Of a stretch of 13,760 nucleotides of DNA, positions 1-6,130 are shown piece after piece (position 1 is the first letter of the stretch; each line of letters begins with the position of its first letter). The stretch covers positions 1-13,760 of the forward strand of contig CAZVIK010000098.1 in the NCBI GenBank assembly GCA_964627045.1, read 5' to 3'. This DNA is from CAZVIK01 sp964627045 (GTDB lineage Bacteria; Acidobacteriota; Terriglobia; Bryobacterales; Bryobacteraceae). Below the pieces are notes generated by a model. It worked only from the letters and a program-made list of their open reading frames with translations. It made no database searches and was not told the DNA's origin. Both the position numbers and the translations under genes were made by a program.

Positions 1-921
1 GATCGGCTCCCGAACTTCGGCGAGGAGGGAGCCCAACACGCAATAGGTTGTTTTGACGCCGGCTTCTCGCTCGACCGAGAGCATCCGGTTCAAGCGGCCT
101 TCAAAGACCGAATCGGGAGCGCCGGATAACGCGGAGTCGATTCCTTCGTGCCCGCGGCCGCGCTCGATGTCATGCCCGATGCAGGTGATCTGCCGCATCG
201 CGCCGAGCTCTCCGCCGGCCTTGCGCAGCGGTATGAACCGCCCGCGATTCGCCGCGACGTCTACCGTCCAGGTTTCGCCCCGCACGTCCACGGAAAAAAG
301 CCGATGCACGGCACGATCGTAGATCCGTTCAAAGAGCTCCGGCTGGACGCTGCGCTTCCTGTCGGTGTTCCGCATCGCCAGCCGGGAGTTCGGGAAACAA
401 ACGGTCTTAACGCCGCGTTCCCGGGCGAAGCTCAGGATGGCGTTTAGAAGCAAGTCGTTCCAGCCCCCGAAAAGCCTCTCGACGCGGGTCTTGAACTCGC
501 GTCTGCGCCCGATTCTCTGCACCAGGTCGGCGAACCGGACCGTGCCGTAGAGCGTGTCCTCGACAAGGACGAGATTCGCCGTGGCGATCTGCCCGGCCAT
601 GCCCAACTGCTGGCGGTGCCAAACGATCTCGTCATCAAAAAAAAGGCTGGCAGGGAGGCCGCTCAGCAGCGGTGCGTCGGCATAAAGCTGAACCTGATAC
701 ACCTTTGCGGGGCCGGTGAGACCGTACATCCGAGAGGCCAACTTGTAGCCGTCAGGTCCACATCTTGGCAGATAGAAAACCCGGTGGGCAAAAACTCCGG
801 CTCTGCGGTGGCCGATTCGCACGAGCCTCTCGCAGGTGTCGCGGTCTCCAATGCGGTACCGGTACCGCGGCCGGAGGAGCCACTCACCTCCAAGGGAGCC
901 GCCATCCTGAGCGGATGTCAA
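1..921 (-). CDS. Polysaccharide deacetylase-like protein with N-terminal extension, partial
   Basis: The frame is open from the left edge of the window up to a TTG at 921-919; the C-terminus lies outside. About 307 residues are visible. The first ~240 form an N-terminal domain containing LFFDDEIVWHRQQLG and a basic stretch around RIGRRREFKTRVERLFGGW. They are followed by ITCIGHDIERG (D251 from the TTG start) and LNRMLSVEREAGVKTTYCVLG, which resemble the first metal-binding motif and first strands of NodB-fold deacetylases. The family removes acetyl groups from surface glycans; the C-terminal catalytic motifs cannot be checked here. The TTG start is chosen because AAGGAGG lies 9 nt upstream. 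It makes the gene overlap the end of the upstream glycosyltransferase by 38 nt, implying translational coupling. A GTG at 822-820 is an alternative. Family assignment is moderately sure; the role of the N-terminal domain is unknown. Confidence 0.6.
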   Translation of the reverse strand, partial: MTSAQDGGSLGGEWLLRPRYRYRIGDRDTCERLVRIGHRRAGVFAHRVFYLPRCGPDGYKLASRMYGLTGPAKVYQVQLYADAPLLSGLPASLFFDDEIVWHRQQLGMAGQIATANLVLVEDTLYGTVRFADLVQRIGRRREFKTRVERLFGGWNDLLLNAILSFARERGVKTVCFPNSRLAMRNTDRKRSVQPELFERIYDRAVHRLFSVDVRGETWTVDVAANRGRFIPLRKAGGELGAMRQITCIGHDIERGRGHEGIDSALSGAPDSVFEGRLNRMLSVEREAGVKTTYCVLGSLLAEVREPI

Positions 922-1786
922 AGGCCTCGGCCTCCTTTTTCGATCTGTCGGCCTCGTCGGCAAATAGGGCCTGCTTTAAGTACGAGGACCGGCGAGCCTG
1001 AATCATGGCGTCAACCTCCTCGGGCGAAACGCCGTGCTTACTCCAAATCGCGCGCAGTTCGAGGATTTGCTGATTCAACGGCACGTGGGTGGTGAGCCGG
1101 TAACCCTCACGATGATCGCGGTAGAAGTACAAGCACTCCTGAACCGCTCGGAAACGGCACCCGTGTTCCGCCATCGTCCAGGGGAAGTCGTAGTCGTCGG
1201 CGCCGTGCGGGCCCCGATTCTCGTCCATCCCTCCGATGGCCAGCGCCGGGGCGATCCGCCAGCAGTGGAGATGCTTCACCGGGCCACCCTGCTTGAAGTC
1301 GTCCAATGTAAAGGAATCCCTGGCCGGATAGATCCCGCTGATCGGGCGGCCGGTCTCATCAACGATCTGCCGCGAGGAGTGGAAGAAGTCGGCTTCCGGG
1401 AAGCGGTGAATGTAATTCTCCAGCACCGCAATCGCATTTTCGGCCAGAAGGTCGTCGCTGAGCAGGTGACAGACAAAGGGAGATTGGGCCGCCCGCATTC
1501 CGAAGTTCAGAGCCCTGGTGAATCCGCGGGAAGGTTGCTGCAACAGGGAGAATCGGCTGTCGGCCAACTGGTCCAGCACTCGGCGCACCAGCGCCGCCGA
1601 AGCAGTGTCGTCACCGTCAACGACGATCAACGCGCGCCAATTCGGGGAACTCTGCCGGGAGATCGACCCGAGAGCTTCTCTCAAAAAGCCGGGGTGGCTC
1701 CGCCGGACTGCCGTCAGAACTGTGATCAGAGGAGACTGGGCCGCCGTTGTCATTCCATCGCAAGCGCCGTTGGGCACATGAACCAC
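884..1786 (-). CDS. Glycosyltransferase family 2 (GT-A fold)
   Basis: A 300-residue soluble protein with the usual GT2 order. ITVLTAVRR (21-29) is the first beta strand. LIVVDGDDTA (53-62) carries the nucleotide-binding aspartates. FTRALNFGMRAA follows at 89-100. CHLLSDDLL (106-114) holds the DxD-equivalent D111/D112. HGADDYDFPW (194-203) is the late acidic motif that usually includes the catalytic base. It should transfer a sugar from a nucleotide-sugar to a glycan acceptor in the cytoplasm; donor and acceptor cannot be read from the sequence. The longest frame starts at a GTG (1786); a GTG at 1777 or an ATG at 1753 (just before the conserved fold) are equally possible, and none has a good Shine-Dalgarno site. 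The 3' end overlaps the deacetylase-like gene, so the two are probably one transcript. Confidence 0.8.
   Translation of the reverse strand: MVHVPNGACDGMTTAAQSPLITVLTAVRRSHPGFLREALGSISRQSSPNWRALIVVDGDDTASAALVRRVLDQLADSRFSLLQQPSRGFTRALNFGMRAAQSPFVCHLLSDDLLAENAIAVLENYIHRFPEADFFHSSRQIVDETGRPISGIYPARDSFTLDDFKQGGPVKHLHCWRIAPALAIGGMDENRGPHGADDYDFPWTMAEHGCRFRAVQECLYFYRDHREGYRLTTHVPLNQQILELRAIWSKHGVSPEEVDAMIQARRSSYLKQALFADEADRSKKEAEAFDIRSGWRLPWR
931..940 (-). promoter_or_regulatory. Shine-Dalgarno site deciding the TTG start of the deacetylase-like gene
   Basis: Read on the minus strand this is AAAAAGGAGG, a near-perfect anti-16S match, followed by 9 nt and TTG at 921. It lies inside the 3' end of the glycosyltransferase gene. 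It is one of the strongest Shine-Dalgarno sequences in the window, where most other genes lack one. Confidence 0.5.
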
Positions 1787-1860
1787 AAGGATATACCACG
1801 GCGGGATGGTTCATGCCCCTTTGCCACCGTCTTTGCCTTCGTTTCGCGCATCGCGTGGGT

Positions 1861-1866
1861 TATCAT
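1861..1866 (+). promoter_or_regulatory. Candidate -10 element for the GT4 gene
   Basis: TATCAT 16 nt upstream of the ATG at 1883, in the 96-bp gap between divergent glycosyltransferase genes. No convincing -35 hexamer is seen. It belongs to a series of TANNNT hexamers close to starts in this window. The opposite gene has TATATC on the minus strand at 1795-1790. Confidence 0.35.
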
Positions 1867-1882
1867 CTATTCTTCGAATTCT

Positions 1883-2830
1883 ATGCGCGTCCTAATTGTC
1901 TACGACGTCAAAGGCTGGGCCTACCACCACCATACCCGTGCGCTCAAAAGACACGCTCCGCCCGATATCGACGTCGCTGCGTGCGCCGAAGACGAGGTGC
2001 CTTGGGAGACGCTGCAATGCCACGACCTTTTGTTCTGGATGCCGTACCGTACCGCGGCGTCGGCTCGGGCAAAGATAAGCGCGCGGGGGCTTCGCCTTCC
2101 GCTGTTGGTTTCCTACACCTATGGACCCTACAGAGACGAGGAGGTCTGGCGCCGGACGCTCGAAGTGGCGGATTTTGTGATCGTCAACAGCGTTCACCGG
2201 TGGCGCCTCGGCGGCGGCGTTCCACGAACGTGCGCGATTGCGAACGGTGTCGACGACGAGATCTTCCGTCCGGTGGTGCCCATCGCGAACCGGCCGCATA
2301 GGTGTCTTTGGGTCGGGTCGCATTTTGCCGCGGAAATCAAGGGCTACCCGTCGGTGATCCTGCCGCTTCAGGACGCGCTGGAGAAACGTGGATTCGAGTG
2401 CGACTTCCGGCTGGTGGACAGCTTCGCCGCTCCGCGGCGCCTGGAAGAGATGGTTGACTGGTACAACTCGGGATCCTACGTCTTGTGCGCTTCGGCCGAG
2501 GAAGGTACGCCGAACCCGATCCTGGAGGGGATGATGAGCGGTTGCGTGGCGGTCTCCACGCGTGTGGGCAACCTCCATGAGTTTGGGCGCGATGGGGAGA
2601 ACTGCGTTATCGCGGAACGGAGTGCGGCGAGCTTTGTGGAAAAACTGGAGTACGCCAGGGAAAACCGGGCGAGACTGTCCCAAAGCGGTGTTGCCACGAT
2701 GCAAGGCCGGCGATTCGCCTGGCGGCACCGGGCGCAATACTACTACCGTGTGTGGCGGCGTCTGGTTTGCGAGGGGCCGCAATCGCTGCGGCCGTTCCGG
2801 TACGACGAAACCGATTGGCGTGACGTTTAG
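1883..2830 (+). CDS. Glycosyltransferase family 4-like (GT-B fold)
   Basis: A 315-residue protein beginning MRVLIVYDVKGWAYHHH, as in GT4-type enzymes whose N-terminal Rossmann domain opens with a strand and a glycine loop. ADFVIVNSVHRWRL (about 98-111) and the following IANGVDDEIFRP are the typical link to the donor-binding domain. CASAEEGTPNPILEGMMSG (about 202-220) carries the E-x7-E motif (E207, E215) that contacts the nucleotide sugar. It is shorter than many GT4 enzymes (about 350-400 residues) but both halves are represented. The frame stays open upstream to 1034, but that extension is antisense to the divergent glycosyltransferase and lacks family similarity, so the ATG at 1883 is used. 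It is probably cotranscribed with the next transferase gene, 39 nt downstream. Confidence 0.82.
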   Translation: MRVLIVYDVKGWAYHHHTRALKRHAPPDIDVAACAEDEVPWETLQCHDLLFWMPYRTAASARAKISARGLRLPLLVSYTYGPYRDEEVWRRTLEVADFVIVNSVHRWRLGGGVPRTCAIANGVDDEIFRPVVPIANRPHRCLWVGSHFAAEIKGYPSVILPLQDALEKRGFECDFRLVDSFAAPRRLEEMVDWYNSGSYVLCASAEEGTPNPILEGMMSGCVAVSTRVGNLHEFGRDGENCVIAERSAASFVEKLEYARENRARLSQSGVATMQGRRFAWRHRAQYYYRVWRRLVCEGPQSLRPFRYDETDWRDV

Positions 2831-2869
2831 GCGTGACCGGATCCCCGGCGGGAACGAGGTAGAAGCGAA

Positions 2870-3616
2870 ATGGACACGCAGCGAGTCTCGGCGGACACCA
2901 CGGTGTTCGTGACGACGATCGGGGACAGGGACAACTTCGAGGATTGCATGGCCCACCTGGAACGCCAGACCATCCGGTGTGCCATCGAGGTCATCGACCG
3001 GGTCGCCCCGATGTCGGCAGCGTTTCAACAGATGCTCGACCGGTGCCGGACCGAGTATTACGTTCAGGTCGATGAGGACATGATCCTCATTCCCGACGCG
3101 ATCGAACAATTGGAGAAGTCGATTCGCCAGGCCCCGCCGGAGATCGCGCTGATCTGTGCGCCGCTATGGGATTGCGATTGTGAACGGCCGATTCACGGCG
3201 TCAAGATCTACCGGCACGCCATCGTCAAAGAGTTTCCCTACCGCGATGAGTTGAGCACCGAGAAGGGTCAACTGGCGCGAATGCAGACGGCCGGCTACGA
3301 CGTTTTGCGCCTCCCGCTGGAGAGCCGGTCGGCCTGTCTAGGGGAACACGGCAAACACTACACTCCGGCGACCATCTTCACTCGCTGGCAGCGATGTTTC
3401 CACAAACACTGCCGGATGGGGAACATGAATTGGATTGAAGCATACCCGCCGTGGCTGCTGGATCGATACCTAAAAAGCCGTGAACCGCTTCATCTCTACG
3501 CCTTTCTCGGCGCGGTTGCCGGGATCACCGACAACGCTGCTCCGGATCGCGAGATGGACTGGCGCGTACCTAACCGTGCCCTGAAACGGATACAAACCTA
3601 CTTCCCAATCGAATAA
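2870..3616 (+). CDS. GT-A type glycosyltransferase (family 2-like)
   Basis: 248 residues. VFVTTIGDRDNFEDCMAHL (12-30) is a family 2-like opening. YVQVDEDMILIPDAI (65-78) contains the DxD-type metal and nucleotide-sugar motif (D68, D70). The C-terminal half is unusual: it is rich in His, Cys and aromatic residues, including GEHGKHYTP (158-166) and RCFHKHCRMGNMNW, so the acceptor side may differ from standard GT2 enzymes. A GAGG about 10 nt upstream of the ATG at 2870 supports the start. It follows the GT4 gene on the same strand and ends at a hairpin region shared with the convergent recX. A role in building the same glycan as its neighbours is inferred from position only. Confidence 0.72.
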   Translation: MDTQRVSADTTVFVTTIGDRDNFEDCMAHLERQTIRCAIEVIDRVAPMSAAFQQMLDRCRTEYYVQVDEDMILIPDAIEQLEKSIRQAPPEIALICAPLWDCDCERPIHGVKIYRHAIVKEFPYRDELSTEKGQLARMQTAGYDVLRLPLESRSACLGEHGKHYTPATIFTRWQRCFHKHCRMGNMNWIEAYPPWLLDRYLKSREPLHLYAFLGAVAGITDNAAPDREMDWRVPNRALKRIQTYFPIE

Positions 3617-3636
3617 CCCAAAGAACACCGTTTGGG
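3617..3636 (+). terminator. Candidate hairpin directly after a glycosyltransferase stop codon
   Basis: CCCAAA (3617-3622) and TTTGGG (3631-3636) are a perfect 6-bp inverted repeat with an 8-nt loop, starting at the base after the TAA stop. There is no T-run afterwards, so it is not a classic intrinsic terminator. Confidence 0.35.
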
Positions 3637-3718
3637 CGTCCTCAGCTCAACCGGCGATCGGCGGCCACGGGAGCGCACGACGGTTTCGGCCGCCCGGCGG
3701 CGCGCGGCAATAAGGGGG

Positions 3719-3785
3719 CTCCGGCGGCAAGCGGAGGCGCAAAGGGGCCGGGCTAGAAAGCCCTGCCGCAGCCCGGAAGGGCTGC
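3719..3785. repeat. Cluster of three hairpins between convergent genes
   Basis: Three inverted repeats follow one another: CTCCG/CGGAG (3719-3736), GGGCT-AGAA-AGCCC (3750-3763) and GCAGCCC-GGAA-GGGCTGC (3768-3785). The last two share complementary arms and could also pair with each other. They occupy the 191-bp gap (3617-3807) between a plus-strand glycosyltransferase and minus-strand recX. They could be a bidirectional terminator or a dispersed intergenic repeat. Apart from these and the hairpin at 3617, I see no gene or other signal in the gap. Confidence 0.5.
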
Positions 3786-3807
3786 TCCCATAAGGGCGAC
3801 GCGCCGG

Positions 3808-4359
3808 TCAATCGGTCTCGGAGCCGGGATGGGGGGATTCGTCTTCGAGGGATTCCAGCTCGTCGGCCGCGTCGGCGTAGCGTTTCAAGACGCGAACGAC
3901 GTTGGAGGAGCCGAAGCCCGCCAGCCGCAGCTTGCGGTACACCGAGGCGAGGTGTTTCGGTTCGGCGAGATACGGGCCGAGCGGCGTGTGGCGGTACTTG
4001 CGGGCGAGGAAGGCCTCGATCAAGGCGGGCTCGTCGGTGTCTTTGTACGCGGAGGCGACGGCCTTCTGGGCGATGGAGGGGGCGACGCGGCGGCTGCGCA
4101 GGTCGCGCAGGACGCGCATGGGTCCAAAGCCCTGGTTCTCCAGGCGGGAGGCGGCAAAGGACTGGGCGTAGCGGCGGTCGTCGAGATAGCCGTATTCGCG
4201 CAGCCGGGCCAGAACACCGGCGACGTCGTCCTGGCTGGCGGCGCGGCGGCGGAGCTTGGAGGCGAGATCCGAAGCCGAGTGGGCGCGGCCGGCCAGGGCG
4301 CGCAGGGCGTACTCCCAAAGCGCGGCCGGATCGAGGCGGCGCGGCTGTTTTTGAGCCAT
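3808..4359 (-). CDS. recX: Regulatory protein RecX
   Basis: 183 residues, the usual RecX size. RecX binds RecA filaments and limits their activity in recombination and the SOS response. The family appears as three-helix repeats. The opening ALWEYALRALAGRAHSASDL (13-32) is the standard start (a domain called Ala-Leu with R-x-H/R-S). GYLDDRRYAQSFAASRL (57-73) is the most characteristic RecX motif. FGPMRVLRDLRSRRV (78-92) is the second conserved stretch. The frame is open well upstream, but that part overlaps the YtxH gene antisense; the ATG at 4359 precedes the family start directly. recA is not in the window. A TAACAT hexamer 13 nt upstream of the ATG is the likely -10. Confidence 0.88.
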   Translation of the reverse strand: MAQKQPRRLDPAALWEYALRALAGRAHSASDLASKLRRRAASQDDVAGVLARLREYGYLDDRRYAQSFAASRLENQGFGPMRVLRDLRSRRVAPSIAQKAVASAYKDTDEPALIEAFLARKYRHTPLGPYLAEPKHLASVYRKLRLAGFGSSNVVRVLKRYADAADELESLEDESPHPGSETD

Positions 4360-4372
4360 GACGAGCTTCTCT

Positions 4373-4378
4373 ATGTTA
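4373..4378 (-). promoter_or_regulatory. Candidate -10 element for recX
   Basis: TAACAT on the minus strand, 13 nt upstream of the recX ATG, in the 74-bp gap shared with the divergent YtxH gene. On the plus strand the same AT-rich patch contains TAGTAT (4377-4382), a possible -10 for the YtxH gene with a leader of roughly 45 nt. Confidence 0.35.
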
Positions 4379-4433
4379 GTATGCGGATGGAAGCACCGGA
4401 AGCGCGAGAGCATCGCCGGAAAGGATCGTGTCC

Positions 4434-4745
4434 ATGGCTGACGACAGCAAGTTGAGCTATTTCGTCCTGGGCTTGGGAATTGGCGTTGGGATCGGAATCC
4501 TGTTCGCCCCGCAGTCGGGGGAGGAGACCAGGCGCTACCTTCGCACCAAGGCCGGCGAGGGCAAGGATTATCTGAAGGATAAAAGCGAGTCTCTGTACGA
4601 GTCGGCCGGCGAACTGGTGGAGAAGGGCAAGGGTGTGGTGGCGCGGCAGAAGGACCAGCTTGCGGCGGCGCTGGAAGCCGGCAAGCAAGCCTACCGGGAT
4701 GCGGTCGCCGAGACGGGGAGCGAACCATCCCCGGCCGAGAGCTAA
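4434..4745 (+). CDS. YtxH domain-containing protein
   Basis: 103 residues. A single hydrophobic segment with glycine spacing (FVLGLGIGVGIGILFAP, 10-26) is followed by APQSGEETRRYL, the hallmark of YtxH proteins. A charged, probably helical or coiled tail runs to the end. Members are small membrane-anchored proteins linked to stress in Firmicutes; their biochemical role is unknown. AAAGGA at 4420-4425, 8 nt from the ATG at 4434, decides the start; a GTG two codons earlier is too close to it. The gene heads a same-strand run and is followed after 39 nt by a DUF948-like gene, the same partner as in the Bacillus ytxGHJ operon. Confidence 0.85.
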   Translation: MADDSKLSYFVLGLGIGVGIGILFAPQSGEETRRYLRTKAGEGKDYLKDKSESLYESAGELVEKGKGVVARQKDQLAAALEAGKQAYRDAVAETGSEPSPAES

Positions 4746-4784
4746 GGGGAAGAGGCCGGAAGGCTTCGGGGTCCCGGATCATTC

Positions 4785-5291
4785 ATGAGCGCAGACGCGT
4801 TACTTTACGTGATGACGGGCGCGGTGGTCGTGTCGGCCACGGCGCTGGTGTTCCAGGCCGTGCTGCTGTTGGGCGTGTACCGGTCGGCGAAAGAGATTCG
4901 CGGGCAGATGAAGACGATCGCCGGGCAGACCGAGACGTTTGTCCGCACGGCCGGACAGACGCTGGAGACCAGCCGGCAGCAGATTTCCGAGGTGGCCGGC
5001 CGGACGACCGAAGTGCTGGCCCTGGCCCAGAAACAACTGCTGCGAATCGACGACGTGCTGGGCGAATCCAGCGTGCGGGCGAAGTACAAGATGCAGCGGG
5101 TGGAATCCATCCTGGACGACGCCATTGGCCGGTTGAACGAGACGGTCGCGCTGCTGAACAAGGGAGTGCTGCGGCCGGTGCGCGAAGTGAACGCCGTGGC
5201 GGCGGGCGTGCAAACGGCGCTTCGCTACCTGTTCGGCGGGCGGCAGTTGACTGTCGAGCGGGCCACCAGCGACGAGGAGATGTTCATCTAG
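4785..5291 (+). CDS. DUF948/YtxG-like membrane-anchored coiled-coil protein
   Basis: 168 residues. One N-terminal transmembrane segment (about 8-31, LYVMTGAVVVSATALVFQAV) is followed by a long helical region, about 35-125, full of Gln, Thr, Ser, Glu and Arg with heptad-like spacing (TIAGQTETFVRTAGQTLETS). The C-terminal part is more hydrophobic and contains LNKGVLRPVREVNAV and GVQTALRYLFGG, typical of the DUF948 end. This architecture resembles methyl-accepting proteins without their signalling tip. The function is not known. Adjacency to a YtxH gene supports the call. Confidence 0.72.
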   Translation: MSADALLYVMTGAVVVSATALVFQAVLLLGVYRSAKEIRGQMKTIAGQTETFVRTAGQTLETSRQQISEVAGRTTEVLALAQKQLLRIDDVLGESSVRAKYKMQRVESILDDAIGRLNETVALLNKGVLRPVREVNAVAAGVQTALRYLFGGRQLTVERATSDEEMFI

Positions 5292-5299
5292 CCCGATGG

Positions 5300-5320
5300 C
5301 CGGGGCCGCAAGGGCTCCGG
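5300..5320. repeat. Intergenic hairpin
   Basis: CCGGGGCC and GGGCTCCGG can pair into an 8-bp stem (one G-U pair) with a GCAAG-type loop, 8 nt after the stop of the DUF948-like gene. It shares GGGCTCCGGCG with the hairpin cluster at 3719. It may attenuate transcription into the phosphatase gene; there is no T-run. Confidence 0.35.
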
Positions 5321-5357
5321 CGCGAAGGCCCGCCGGAAAACCGCACGGCGCCGGTCC

Positions 5358-6116
5358 ATGATCGACATACACAGCCACATTCTGCCGGGCCTCGACGATG
5401 GTTCTCCCGACCTGGAGACGAGCGTGGCCATGGTCCGCATGGCGGCCGAGACCGGCACCACGGACATGGTGGCGAGCCCGCACGCGGACCTGCAATTCGG
5501 CTTCGATCCCACGGCGACCGAAGAGAAGATCGCGGAACTGTCCGAGGCCAGCGGCGGCGCGGTGCGCCTGCATTACGGCTGCGACTTCCACCTGCACTAT
5601 GACAACATCCAAGACGCGCTGGCGCGGCCGTCGAAGTACACCATCGGGCACGGCAGCTACCTGCTGGTTGAGTTGCCGGAACTGCTGGCACTGAAGGCGG
5701 TGGACGACGCGCTCGGCCGAATCTGGGCGAGCGGGGTGACGCCCATCGTGACGCACCCGGAGCGAAACGGCATCCTGCAACGGCAGATGGACCACATCGC
5801 CGGGTGGGTGGCGGCGGGCTACCTGGTGCAGGTGACCGCACAGAGCCTGCTCGGGGAGTTCGGACGGCGGGCGCGGGCGGCGTCGCTCGAGTTGCTGAAG
5901 CGCGGGCTGGTGCAGATCGTCGCCAGCGACGGGCACGACTGCAAGGCGCGCCCTCCGCGGCTGGACATCGCGCGGGCGTGGCTGGCGAGCGAGTACGGCG
6001 AGCCGCTGGCCGAAAGGCTGTTCACGGCGAACCCCGGGGCGGTGATTCGCGGCGAAGAGCTGCCGCCGGCGGAGGAACCTGCCGCGGCCCAACCCCGAAA
6101 GTGGTGGCGGTTCTGA
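5358..6116 (+). CDS. CpsB/YwqE-type PHP-family protein-tyrosine phosphatase
   Basis: 252 residues, the normal length for this family of Mn-dependent phosphatases that dephosphorylate bacterial tyrosine kinases controlling capsule or exopolysaccharide synthesis. All PHP metal motifs are present: MIDIHSHILPGLDDG (H5, H7), ASPHAD (H42), LLVELP (E105), THPERNG (H133, E135, R136) and ASDGHD (D191, H193). The C-terminal tail from about 232 is Pro/Ala/Glu-rich and ends in RKWWRF. The start codon is immediately before the first metal motif, as in known members, but lacks a clear Shine-Dalgarno site. No cognate tyrosine kinase gene is in the window; the glycosyltransferase genes on both sides make a glycan-related role plausible. 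Confidence 0.85.
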   Translation: MIDIHSHILPGLDDGSPDLETSVAMVRMAAETGTTDMVASPHADLQFGFDPTATEEKIAELSEASGGAVRLHYGCDFHLHYDNIQDALARPSKYTIGHGSYLLVELPELLALKAVDDALGRIWASGVTPIVTHPERNGILQRQMDHIAGWVAAGYLVQVTAQSLLGEFGRRARAASLELLKRGLVQIVASDGHDCKARPPRLDIARAWLASEYGEPLAERLFTANPGAVIRGEELPPAEEPAAAQPRKWWRF

Positions 6117-6118
6117 AC

Positions 6119-6124
6119 TAGACT
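6119..6124 (+). promoter_or_regulatory. Candidate -10 element for the M1-like peptidase gene
   Basis: TAGACT 6 nt before the ATG at 6131, in the 14-nt gap after the phosphatase stop. The same hexamer precedes the TauE-like gene. The short gap also allows simple readthrough from the phosphatase gene, so this site is uncertain. Confidence 0.25.
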
Positions 6125-6130
6125 AAGGGC

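Noticed and set aside
53..550. Small plus-strand frames near the left edge
   Set aside because: They are antisense to the deacetylase-like gene and show no domain, signal or ribosome site.
637..644. Run of eight A residues in the deacetylase-like gene as a programmed or disabling frameshift
   Set aside because: The frame continues with sensible protein sequence on both sides (LFFDDEIVW), so no shift is needed.
1034..1882. Upstream extension of the GT4 reading frame (598-residue frame)
   Set aside because: It runs antisense through a convincing glycosyltransferase gene and its translation shows no family motifs; the GT4 fold starts at the ATG at 1883.
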